Below are positions 57,394-64,000 of a DNA stretch of 64,000 nt, one piece after another. The stretch's first letter is position 1, and every line of letters starts with the position of its first letter. This DNA is from BOKV01 sp041397525 (lineage in GTDB: Bacteria; Pseudomonadota; Alphaproteobacteria; Rhizobiales; Rhizobiaceae). Made by a program: the position numbers and the translations under genes. Under the pieces are notes generated by a model. That model was not told where the DNA came from, made no database searches, and worked only from the letters and a program-made list of their open reading frames with translations. The stretch covers positions 310,001-374,000 of the forward strand of contig JAWKWL010000004.1 in NCBI GenBank assembly GCA_041397525.1, read 5' to 3'.

Positions 57394-57645
57394 ATGGGAA
57401 TTGAAAGTCTGATCATTTTTCTGGTCATTGGAGCGGTCGCAGGCTGGCTTGCGGGCCTGATCGTCAAGGGCATCGGCTTCGGCCTTGTCGGCAATATCGT
57501 GGTCGGCATAGTCGGCGCGTTCATAGCCGGCTGGCTGCTGCCACGTGTCGGCCTGTTCATCGGCGGCGGGATTGCAGGCCACATCATCAATGCGACGATT
57601 GGTGCTGTGATCCTGCTGGTGCTACTGAAACTCTTGAAGCGCTGA
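57394..57645 (+). CDS. GlsB/YeaQ/YmgE family stress-associated membrane protein
   Basis: An 83-residue hydrophobic, Gly-rich protein with three predicted helices (IFLVIGAVAGWLAGLI, VGNIVVGIVGAFIAGWLLP, HIINATIGAVILLVLLKLL) ending in LLKR, the transglycosylase-associated (GlsB/YeaQ/YmgE) family. Members are induced by general stress; a molecular role is not established. GGGAGA precedes the ATG. It stands alone on the plus strand after a 296-base gap. Confidence 0.92.
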   Translation: MGIESLIIFLVIGAVAGWLAGLIVKGIGFGLVGNIVVGIVGAFIAGWLLPRVGLFIGGGIAGHIINATIGAVILLVLLKLLKR

Positions 57646-57656
57646 AAACAGATACT

Positions 57657-57682
57657 GGCGGCCTGGAACAAGGGCCGCCTTA
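57657..57682 (+). terminator. Weak terminator after the GlsB-like gene
   Basis: GGCGGCC (57657-57663) pairs with GGCCGCC (57673-57679) around a nine-base loop just after the stop, followed only by TTAT. Confidence 0.5.
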
Positions 57683-57789
57683 TGCCCATAGAATTGCAGT
57701 ACTGTCAGGTAAATACCGCCTCTGTACGGGGGATGAGTTTTTTAATGCTATTTTTTCGACGATAAATGCCTTTGATGTGAAATCTACTT

Positions 57790-57833
57790 GGGGCTGACAT
57801 AGATAGCTGAGAAAGGCTATTTGTGTCAGCCCC
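57790..57833. repeat. Long imperfect palindrome at the 3' end of gatA
   Basis: The arms, GGGGCTGACA followed by TAGATAGC on the left and its near-complement on the right, pair over about 18 bases with two mismatches around a short loop. The palindrome ends eight bases before the gatA stop codon. No T-run follows on either strand. It could end or protect the gatA message, or be a dispersed extragenic palindrome. Confidence 0.7.
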
Positions 57834-57840
57834 TAACCAA

Positions 57841-59331
57841 TTACCACCATTTCTCCGGGGTGAATTTTCCGGCGGCCTGTTCGATCAGGTGGGCTGCCTT
57901 GAACAGGGTCTCTTCCTCGAAGGGACGACCTATCAGCTGCATGCCAAGCGGCAGGCCGTTTGCCGACAATCCGGCAGGAACCGCGATGCCCGGCAGTCCG
58001 GCCATGTTGACCGTCACCGTGAAGACGTCGTTGAGATACATCTTGACGGGGTCGTTGTGCATTTCCTTGTCGCCGATCTCGAAGGCGGCAGACGGTGTCG
58101 CCGGTGTCAGGATCGCGTCAACGCCGAGCGCGAATGCATCCTCGAAATCTTTCTTGATGAGGGTACGCACCTTCTGGGCACGCAGGTAATAGGCGTCGTA
58201 ATAGCCCGCCGACAGCACATAGGTGCCGATCATGATGCGGCGCTTGACCTCGGCACCGAAGCCCGCTGCGCGGGTCTTTTCATACATGTCGACAATGTCG
58301 CGGCCTTCCTTGCGCAACCCGTAGCGCACGCCGTCATAGCGTGCGAGGTTCGAGGAGGCTTCGGCTGGAGCCACGATATAGTAGGCAGGCAGCGCATATT
58401 TGGTGTGCGGCAGGGAAATCTCGACGATCTCCGCGCCCGCATCGCGATACCAGGCAATCGACTGTTCCCACAGATCGCCGATCTCTGCGGGCATGCCGTC
58501 CATGCGGTACTCCTTCGGAATGCCGATCTTCATGCCGCGAACCGACTTGCCGATGGCAGCTGCATAGTCAGCCTCTGGCGCGTCAACCGAAGTGGTGTCC
58601 TTCGGGTCGACGCTTGCCATCGACTGCAGCAGGATTGCAGCGTCGCGCACATCGCGTGCAATCGGTCCGGCCTGGTCGAGCGAGGAGGCAAAGGCGGCAA
58701 TGCCCCAGCGCGAGCAGCGGCCATAGGTCGGCTTGATGCCCACGGTGCCGGTAAAGGCTGCTGGCTGGCGGATCGAGCCGCCGGTATCGGTTGCGGTAGC
58801 GCCAGCGCACAAATGGGCAGCAACGGCTGCCGCCGAGCCGCCGGACGAACCGCCGGGCACCAGTTTGGCGTTGGAACCGCGCGAACGCCAGGGGTTGACC
58901 ACCGGGCCGTAATAACTCGTCTCATTGGACGAACCCATGGCGAATTCATCCATGTTCAACTTGCCCAGCATGACCGCTCCGTCGGCCCACAGATTGGCGG
59001 TTACCGTCGATTCGTAGCGCGGCTCGAAACGGTCAAGTATGTGGCTTGCCGCCTGGGTATGCACGCCTTCGGTCGCGAACAGGTCCTTGATGCCGAGCGG
59101 GATACCTTCGAGTGCACCTGCATTGCCCGATGCGATGCGCGCGTCGGACGCCTTTGCCATTTCTCGCGCCTTGTCGTGCGTCACTGCGACGTAAGCGTTG
59201 AATTGCGCATTGGCAGCGTCAATTGCCGCGAGATAGGCGTCGGTCAGTTCAAGTGCCGTGAATTCGCGCGCCTTCAGCTTTTCGCGAGCTTCGGCAATGG
59301 TCAGGCTGGTCAGGCTGGTCATTTCTGGCAT
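57841..59331 (-). CDS. gatA: Asp-tRNA(Asn)/Glu-tRNA(Gln) amidotransferase subunit A
   Basis: A 496-residue amidase-signature enzyme that releases ammonia from glutamine for tRNA transamidation. The catalytic Lys lies in PLGIKDLFATEG; the signature region VPGGSSGGSAAAVAA and ATDTGGSIRQPAAF carries the Ser-cisSer pair, followed by GIKPTYGRCSRWGI. Length is standard. Its ATG overlaps the stop of the GNAT gene (TGATG). gatC lies two genes upstream on the same strand, so the expected gatC-gatA pair is interrupted by two small genes. Confidence 0.97.
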   Translation of the reverse strand: MPEMTSLTSLTIAEAREKLKAREFTALELTDAYLAAIDAANAQFNAYVAVTHDKAREMAKASDARIASGNAGALEGIPLGIKDLFATEGVHTQAASHILDRFEPRYESTVTANLWADGAVMLGKLNMDEFAMGSSNETSYYGPVVNPWRSRGSNAKLVPGGSSGGSAAAVAAHLCAGATATDTGGSIRQPAAFTGTVGIKPTYGRCSRWGIAAFASSLDQAGPIARDVRDAAILLQSMASVDPKDTTSVDAPEADYAAAIGKSVRGMKIGIPKEYRMDGMPAEIGDLWEQSIAWYRDAGAEIVEISLPHTKYALPAYYIVAPAEASSNLARYDGVRYGLRKEGRDIVDMYEKTRAAGFGAEVKRRIMIGTYVLSAGYYDAYYLRAQKVRTLIKKDFEDAFALGVDAILTPATPSAAFEIGDKEMHNDPVKMYLNDVFTVTVNMAGLPGIAVPAGLSANGLPLGMQLIGRPFEEETLFKAAHLIEQAAGKFTPEKWW

Positions 59332-59807
59332 CAGGTCAGTTTCTTTTCGTAAAATCGGGAAAAACCGGAATCGGGATAATCGTGGAATGCGCCGCGCGTG
59401 GTGAAGCCGTTGCGTTCATACAGCCGCCAGGCCGGTTCAAAGCCCGGTGCCTCGCCGGTTTCCAGCGCCAGCAGCGTCAGCCCCTTGCTGCGCGCGAGCG
59501 CCTCGATGTGCTGCAACAACATTGAGCCGAGACGCGCGCCACGCAACTGCGGCAAGGTGTACATGCGCTTGACTTCGCCCAGTTCACCATCGTGCTGTTT
59601 CAACGCACCCATGCCAACCGCCCTGCCCGTTTCATCGCGGGCGACGAAGAGCGTAACTGCCGGTTCTGCCATCTGTTCGACCGTCATCTGGAACTGGAAC
59701 TCGCGCGGCGTAAGCGGGATCATGTAATCATTGAGCTCGCGCACCAGAACGCGGATGTCGTCCTGAAGCGGCGTCTCGACCGATATCGCGATTGCGGGCG
59801 TTTCCAT
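59331..59807 (-). CDS. GNAT family N-acetyltransferase
   Basis: A 158-residue acetyltransferase. Motif A is KRMYTLPQLRGARLGSMLLQHIEALA, and the C-terminal part has APGFEPAWRLYERNGF and DYPDSGFSRFYEKKL, a pattern of small-molecule GNATs. It is coupled to gatA through a TGATG overlap, an arrangement seen in other rhizobia, although any link to tRNA amidation is unproven. A secreted protein gene ends five bases before its start. Confidence 0.9.
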   Translation of the reverse strand: METPAIAISVETPLQDDIRVLVRELNDYMIPLTPREFQFQMTVEQMAEPAVTLFVARDETGRAVGMGALKQHDGELGEVKRMYTLPQLRGARLGSMLLQHIEALARSKGLTLLALETGEAPGFEPAWRLYERNGFTTRGAFHDYPDSGFSRFYEKKLT

Positions 59808-59812
59808 GGCGA

Positions 59813-60274
59813 TTACTTGCAGAGGGCAAATTGCTTGTTGATGATGCCAATCGAGAAAGGATCTTCCTCCTCATTGTATGGCTTGGCATTTGCCACGGTG
59901 TAGTCGTTTTGCGAGGTGACGGTCACCACACCGTCGTAGAAATCAAGCTCGAACATGTCGGGACGTGAAATGCCGGAATCATCACCACAGGAAGTGATGG
60001 CGATGTAGCCGTTGATCTCGCCGCCATTCTCGTAGCGGATCGGCAGGAAATCGACAAAGGTGCAGCCCCATTCGACGCCGAATATGCCGTTGTTCTTCAT
60101 GTAAAGGCCTTCGCCTTCACCACTTTCGGATTTGGCGTCATCGCAGGCCTGGGTGTTCTCACCGTAGACCTGTCCATTGGCCAGGAACGGTGGCGTATCG
60201 CCAGCCTTGGCCCCAACGGGAATACAGGCAAAAACCGCGGCTCCCGCCATGGTCAACAGGCATTTCACGCACAT
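59813..60274 (-). CDS. Secreted protein of unknown function in the gat operon
   Basis: A 153-residue exported protein. Residues 5-24 form a signal peptide (LLTMAGAAVFACIPVGAKA). The mature part has four Cys in the pattern ACDDAK, WGCTFV, TSCGDD and the terminal LCK, enough for two disulfides, and a Gly/Glu-rich, beta-like sequence. I do not recognise a family. It sits between gatC (24 bases upstream) and the GNAT gene (5 bases downstream) on the same strand, so it is probably transcribed with them, although a periplasmic protein has no obvious place in tRNA amidation. Confidence 0.75.
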   Translation of the reverse strand: MCVKCLLTMAGAAVFACIPVGAKAGDTPPFLANGQVYGENTQACDDAKSESGEGEGLYMKNNGIFGVEWGCTFVDFLPIRYENGGEINGYIAITSCGDDSGISRPDMFELDFYDGVVTVTSQNDYTVANAKPYNEEEDPFSIGIINKQFALCK

Positions 60275-60299
60275 TGCAGCTCTCCGTTAACTGACAATC

Positions 60300-60587
60300 C
60301 TATTCAACAACCTTGGGGACCATGAAGAAATTGTCTTCACTCATAGGCGCATTGGCAACGACATCGCCAGCCTTGCCGCCGTCGCTGACAATGTCCCGGC
60401 GTTTCTTCATCGCCATTGCAACGACGGAAGTCATCGGCTCGACTCCTTCGATATCGACTTCGTCGAGTTGCTCGACAAAGCCGAGAATGGTGTTGAGTTC
60501 ACCCACCATTTTCTCAGCTTCCGGTTCGGTAACAGCAATGCGCGCAAGTCGCGCGACACGTTTGACGGTGGTCAGGTCAACAGACAT
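60300..60587 (-). CDS. gatC: Asp-tRNA(Asn)/Glu-tRNA(Gln) amidotransferase subunit C
   Basis: A 95-residue GatC that stabilises GatA in the GatCAB complex. It has VKRVARLARIAVTEPEAEKM, LNTILGFVEQLDEVDIEGVEPMTSV and the C-terminal APMSEDNFFMVPKVVE. The length is usual. It is first in the gatC - secreted protein - GNAT - gatA cluster. Confidence 0.95.
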   Translation of the reverse strand: MSVDLTTVKRVARLARIAVTEPEAEKMVGELNTILGFVEQLDEVDIEGVEPMTSVVAMAMKKRRDIVSDGGKAGDVVANAPMSEDNFFMVPKVVE

Positions 60588-60659
60588 CGGTTGCTTCCGG
60601 TATGGGGTTGGGTTTCATCCGACAGGCTATAGCCGCCACGGGTTTCACATACAAGGTAG

Positions 60660-61352
60660 TCACACTTCTATTGAAGCACCAACGTCAATCACCTTGACCT
60701 TTCCGGCTTCGCCTTCCATCGCGGCGACGAATTTCGAGGCATCGGGATCAATCATCGGAAATGTCGCATAGTGGCATGGCAGTATGGTCTCAAACCTGAA
60801 ATAGCGCCTGCAGGCAAGAGCTGCGACCGCGCCGCCCATGGTAAACCGGTCACCAATCGGCACAATGCCGATCTGCGGCTGATGCAGTTCCTGGATCAGG
60901 GCCATGTCGGAGAAGATGTCGGTATCGCCCATGTGGTAGACGCTTGGCGCATCCGGCGCATGGATGACGAGGCCTGCCGGATTGCCGAGAAAAACACCGC
61001 CCGAGGATGAGGAATGCAGCGCGTTCACGAATGTGGTTGTGAAGCCGCCGCAATCCACGGTGCCGCCATGGTTGCCCGGATTTATCTTCTTGCCGTCGAC
61101 GCCCTTTGAAACAAGGTGCATGCACAGTTCGAAATTGGCAACGAGCTGCGCGCCGGATTTCTTGCAGATTTCAACGGTATCGCCGATATGGTCATCATGA
61201 CCGTGCGTGAGAAGCACGTGAGTTACACCGTCCGCCACCTCTTCCCATCCGCCACTCCATTTCGGATTGCCGGAAAGGAACGGATCGATAAGAACCTTCC
61301 TGCCTGAAAATTCCAGACCGAAGGCGGAATGGCCGTACCATGTGATTTTCAT
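60660..61352 (-). CDS. UPF0173 metal-dependent hydrolase
   Basis: A 230-residue metallo-beta-lactamase-fold protein of the UPF0173 family. It starts MKITWYGHSAFGLEFSG and has the metal motif LLTHGHDDHIGDTVE, later NPGNHGGTVDCGG, HMGDTDIFSDM and LPCHYATFP. It probably hydrolyses an ester or lactone; no substrate is known. The ATG at 61352 fits the family start; longer frames are not supported. It is divergent from ruvX. Confidence 0.93.
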   Translation of the reverse strand: MKITWYGHSAFGLEFSGRKVLIDPFLSGNPKWSGGWEEVADGVTHVLLTHGHDDHIGDTVEICKKSGAQLVANFELCMHLVSKGVDGKKINPGNHGGTVDCGGFTTTFVNALHSSSSGGVFLGNPAGLVIHAPDAPSVYHMGDTDIFSDMALIQELHQPQIGIVPIGDRFTMGGAVAALACRRYFRFETILPCHYATFPMIDPDASKFVAAMEGEAGKVKVIDVGASIEV

Positions 61353-61464
61353 GTCTTGATCCCCGTTTGAAACCTGTTTGGATTGTCGTGCGTGTTGCGA
61401 TAATAGGCTGCCGTCAGCGCGCGGCAAGACGCCGGGCAACAAATCAGAGAAAGTCTGACCGAAA

Positions 61465-61932
61465 ATGGAAAACCCGGTTGATCTGGCAGTACTGAAATCG
61501 CTGCACCAGCGCGGTCAGCGGTTGTTTGGCATTGATCCCGGCACCAAGACCATCGGCATTGCGGTTTGCGACGGCGGATTGTCCATTGCCACGCCATATC
61601 ACACGATCCGGCGAACAAAATATACCGCCGATCTGGCAGAACTGGCGCGTCTGGTGAAAATCGAGAATGTATACGGTCTCGTTATTGGCTTGCCGCTCAA
61701 CATGGATGGCAGCGAGGGGCCGAGGGCGCAATCGACACGGGCTTTTGTGCGCAACATGCGCGGCAAGCTGGTTTTACCGGTCGCATTGCATGATGAGCGG
61801 TTGTCAACGGTGAGCGCCCATGAGGCGATGAGTGAGGCGGGTGTGCGCTACGCAAAGCGGATGCAGAATATCGATGCTGCAGCCGCGGCCGTCATTCTCC
61901 AGTCTGCATTGGACCGAATGGCGCAACTGTAA
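61465..61932 (+). CDS. ruvX: Putative Holliday junction resolvase / pre-16S rRNA nuclease (YqgF)
   Basis: A 155-residue RNase H-fold nuclease. The metal-binding strand FGIDPGTKTIGIAVCD, the VIGLPLNMDGSEGPRAQSTRAF helix, LHDERLSTVSAHEAM with a conserved Asp-Glu, and the final DAAAAAVILQSALD are typical. E. coli YqgF matures the 5' end of 16S rRNA; a role in recombination was proposed earlier. Its last 41 bases overlap the end of the convergent DUF6105 gene. Confidence 0.93.
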   Translation: MENPVDLAVLKSLHQRGQRLFGIDPGTKTIGIAVCDGGLSIATPYHTIRRTKYTADLAELARLVKIENVYGLVIGLPLNMDGSEGPRAQSTRAFVRNMRGKLVLPVALHDERLSTVSAHEAMSEAGVRYAKRMQNIDAAAAAVILQSALDRMAQL

Positions 61933-62251
61933 CTTCGTCCGCAATATTTGAAGCATTGCCGCGGGACAGTTTGTTGGCCACCCATTCGCGGGTTTGCGGA
62001 TACCAGTCGTCGCGCCAGCGAAAGGCTGCAATTGCCAGAACGATTGATGTATCGAAAGCGCAGGCGCTGGCCACCATGGCCGGAACTTCGGCTCCAGGAA
62101 CGCCCAGAACCTGGCCATAGATATTGAACACGAGATCATGGATCTCGCGGGAAAAGAATGCGGTGCCGAAGTTGATGTCGTTGGCGCTCAGTCCGTACCA
62201 ACCCCAGAAGAGGAACATCGGTGCTGCCCACAATATCAGTATGATGCGCAT
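61892..62251 (-). CDS. DUF6105 family membrane protein
   Basis: A 119-residue protein with hydrophobic segments at about residues 3-20 and 55-75, and the recognisable N-terminus MRIILILWAAPMFLFWGWYGLSANDINFG followed by REIHDLVFNIYGQVLG, a family confined mostly to rhizobia. The function is unknown. The C-terminal 45 residues are hydrophilic and partly encoded opposite the end of ruvX. Tandem TTAACC sequences lie 60-80 bases upstream. Confidence 0.82.
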   Translation of the reverse strand: MRIILILWAAPMFLFWGWYGLSANDINFGTAFFSREIHDLVFNIYGQVLGVPGAEVPAMVASACAFDTSIVLAIAAFRWRDDWYPQTREWVANKLSRGNASNIADEVTVAPFGPMQTGE

Positions 62252-62311
62252 GTTTCCCCTCTTTCGTGTCCTTCCACCATGGATGGCCTTGGAAAGATGC
62301 GCAACGTTTAC

Positions 62312-62341
62312 CGATTGTTAGGGTTAACAAACATGGTTAAC
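62312..62341 (-). promoter_or_regulatory. Tandem TTAACC elements upstream of the DUF6105 gene
   Basis: On the minus strand TTAACCATGTTTGTTAACC gives two TTAACC boxes seven bases apart. Each resembles half of a CtrA site (TTAA-N7-TTAA), but the spacing between TTAA cores is nine, not seven. Regulatory meaning is tentative. Confidence 0.3.
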
Positions 62342-63728
62342 CAATCGTGAAGGCCATGTTGGGGGAAAGCCAGAATGGCGCCAGGTGCGAGGCAAGATTT
62401 GAAAACGGCATGACCTCCTCGTGCAGAGAGATGCCGAGCTTTTCTTGCATGAAATTGCGCCGCGCCTGGATGCGTTCCCAGGCATGCGGCCAACGCTCGG
62501 CAAATTCATCCCTTCCCGCATCGTCAAGCATTGCAAACCCGTCTTCCATATTGGCGGTGAACCACGGGCTGCCGGTTGCCGGAATGACATCGACCTGCAA
62601 AGCCATGTTGGTGGCAAGCCTGGCCTCACTCTTTCTTGAAACGGGCGAATGCATCCACTCGTCGAGGTGAATCAGGTGACCCGGATTGAGCGTGACCCCG
62701 AAGAACGGGTCACCGATCCGGCTCATCACCGCGTCGTAAAGGTCTCCTCCGCGCACGCCAATCGCCAACAATTCCAGCCATGCACTAACCGCTTCGAAAT
62801 AGGGGGCGGCGAGCTTTTCGACATAATCGCGGATGTTTTCAGGCAAATCGTCAGCACTTTCAGCGAGCCAGCCATTGCGGCAGTTGAGCGCTCCCTGAAC
62901 GCCATAGGCCGTGGTGACGGCCTCGCCCCTCTCAACCAGTTTCGATGTCGGGCTGGGCAAGCCGAACCAGGCGCGTTCACCGCTTGAGAACATCACGTGG
63001 CAGGATAGCGGCAGGCCGTTGGTCTGCATCAGCGAAGCAGCCTCGAATTCGCGCATTCCGGGCCTTGTGCCACGAAGGACGCGCTTCACCGCTTCGGAAG
63101 TATGGCAGGCTGCAAATTCGAACCGCGCCAATTCTTCCAGTTCCAGTTTCGCCCGCAATCCGGTTTCGGGGTGCATGAACAGTGCGCCGGCATTGACCAC
63201 CCTGCCCTTCCCGCCGGCAATCGCACGGATCGTGTCGGCAATATAGGCCGGAATTTCAAGCCAGTTCTGCCCGTCTGGCATTTCCAGCGGACCGAAATAT
63301 TTCCATCCTGCCACGCCGATGGTGTGACCAGTTTTCAGTCCCGCATCGCGCAATGCTTCCTCCAGCACCGGCGTTTTCGAGCGGTCTTGCCCCATCAGGC
63401 CCATTGGCGGATAGAGCACGGTCTGCGGTTTCAACGGTGACGCAGCGGCCACGCCATGGTTTTCCAGTCCGGCAAAGATTACCGGTTCGCCAGCGGCAGG
63501 CAGAACCAACAGTGCTTCCTCGAAACGCGGGTCGAAACCGGTAAGCCATGCCATGTTGGCGCAATGTTCGCGGTCAGCATAGATCACCAGGCTTCCAAGT
63601 CCGGCATCGGATATACGCCTGCGCAGGCGGTCAAGGCGGTTGCGGTAAATGTCAGCGTCAAGTTCCGGCATCTCGACTGGCACGCCGAATTCCGGCAACC
63701 GGATTTCCTTCAGTCTGGCCTTGCGCAT
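62337..63728 (-). CDS. M24-family (creatinase/prolidase-fold) protein, metal site altered
   Basis: A 463-residue protein with a creatinase N-terminal domain (YRNRLDRLRRRISDAGLGSLVIYADREHCANMAWLTGFDPR) and a C-terminal pita-bread domain. In active members the two metal-binding Asp lie in segments aligning with TTAYGVQGALNCRNGW, and neither Asp is present here. His in NPGHLIHLDEW and Glu in MEDGFAML remain, but the usual EPG Glu is Asp (QVDVIP). It may be inactive as a peptidase or act without metal. GGAGG six bases before the ATG at 63728 sets the start. Confidence 0.8.
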   Translation of the reverse strand: MRKARLKEIRLPEFGVPVEMPELDADIYRNRLDRLRRRISDAGLGSLVIYADREHCANMAWLTGFDPRFEEALLVLPAAGEPVIFAGLENHGVAAASPLKPQTVLYPPMGLMGQDRSKTPVLEEALRDAGLKTGHTIGVAGWKYFGPLEMPDGQNWLEIPAYIADTIRAIAGGKGRVVNAGALFMHPETGLRAKLELEELARFEFAACHTSEAVKRVLRGTRPGMREFEAASLMQTNGLPLSCHVMFSSGERAWFGLPSPTSKLVERGEAVTTAYGVQGALNCRNGWLAESADDLPENIRDYVEKLAAPYFEAVSAWLELLAIGVRGGDLYDAVMSRIGDPFFGVTLNPGHLIHLDEWMHSPVSRKSEARLATNMALQVDVIPATGSPWFTANMEDGFAMLDDAGRDEFAERWPHAWERIQARRNFMQEKLGISLHEEVMPFSNLASHLAPFWLSPNMAFTIG

Positions 63729-63767
63729 TGGTGCCTCCGAATGATCGAATCGATGCGCGATCATAGA

Positions 63768-63803
63768 CGAAAAGAACGGCCCTGCACTTGCGTACAGGGC
63801 CTG
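63768..63803 (-). terminator. Terminator after the OmpA-like gene
   Basis: On the minus strand GGCCCTG pairs with CAGGGCC around a ten-base loop, then GTTCTTTTCG, about 25 bases after the OmpA-like stop codon. Confidence 0.7.
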
Positions 63804-63825
63804 CTCGCAGAACCATCAAGCCTGA

Positions 63826-64000
63826 TCAGCCGGCGCCCAGATTGATGATTTCCACCCGGCGGTTCTGCCCGGAATTGGGTGCGTCGGGATATTTCAGCAA
63901 GCGCTCGCCATAGCCCTCCGGCTCAAGCCGCTCTTCCGAGACGCCGGCATAATTGATGAGGAAGTCCGAGACCGCCCGGGCGCGGCGCAGGGACAGATCA
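63826..64000 (-). CDS. OmpA-family protein, C-terminal fragment (partial)
   Basis: The gene enters from the right edge; only the last 58 codons are seen. They read LSLRRARAVSDFLI, then EGYGERLLKYPDAPNS and GQNRRVEIINLGAG-stop, the end of an OmpA C-terminal peptidoglycan-binding domain, including the conserved NRRVEI strand. The N-terminal part, and so the type of protein (lipoprotein, porin-like or motility-related), is outside the window. Confidence 0.88.
   Translation of the reverse strand, partial: DLSLRRARAVSDFLINYAGVSEERLEPEGYGERLLKYPDAPNSGQNRRVEIINLGAG

Noticed and set aside
57823..59352. A 509-codon plus-strand open frame opposite gatA
   Set aside because: Antisense shadow of gatA; gatA carries all catalytic motifs.

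Overview
The window comes from an alphaproteobacterium, most likely of the order Hyphomicrobiales (Rhizobiales; a Phyllobacteriaceae- or Rhizobiaceae-like genome). The evidence is the combination of a nifS-like/sufB/sufC/sufD/sufS/DUF59/sufA operon, glnB-glnA behind a sigma54-type promoter, the order prfB / PBP1A / amidase / rne, accB-accC-aat with DUF2155 and the NDUFA12-like complex I subunit nearby, gatCAB, UPF0173, and the rhizobial families DUF6105 and DUF455. Coding density is high and almost all of the window is ordinary chromosomal core. No tRNA, rRNA, CRISPR array, transposase, phage gene or replication origin was seen.

Layout. 1-0.6 kb: the start of a secreted protein gene and a broken fasciclin-domain gene. 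0.9-5 kb: RhlE-type RNA helicase, a 55-residue membrane protein, glnB-glnA (nitrogen assimilation). 5-13.7 kb: the suf Fe-S assembly operon on the minus strand with TfoX at its end. It is interrupted between sufB and sufC by about 1.4 kb of unfamiliar small genes. 13.9-19.1 kb: an alpha/beta hydrolase and an RND efflux pump with its adaptor. 19.4-28.5 kb: AnmK, TyrRS, a giant AsmA-like protein, peroxiredoxin, DUF455 and an M23 peptidase. 28.5-38.9 kb: prfB, PBP1A, amidase and rne, i.e. envelope growth and RNA turnover. 38.9-47.1 kb: aminotransferase, M48 protease, DsbA-like protein, accBC, aat, DUF2155, phosphatase and a complex I subunit. 47.2-64 kb: MFS carriers, glutamate dehydrogenase, the split gatB and gatC...gatA loci, a PLP enzyme, a hybrid histidine kinase, a GlsB-like protein, UPF0173, ruvX, an M24-like protein and an OmpA-like C-terminus.

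Three genes do not read through: the fasciclin gene, sufB (two frame breaks) and prfB (a textbook programmed +1 frameshift plus two further breaks). sufB and the RF2 gene are normally indispensable, so sequence or assembly indels are the first explanation. Real decay with a second copy elsewhere cannot be excluded.

The most unusual structure is in the suf operon. The 3' end of sufB (coding ...LEGSVG-stop) recurs between the inserted genes. One copy differs from sufB mostly at synonymous positions, which suggests import from a relative rather than recent duplication. Consecutive reading frames overlap by 1 or 4 bases as TGATG, ATGA or TAATG. The cargo is two small two-helix membrane proteins, two micro-ORFs and a secreted Cys-rich protein. 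This looks like a recurrent insertion site for small genes behind sufB.
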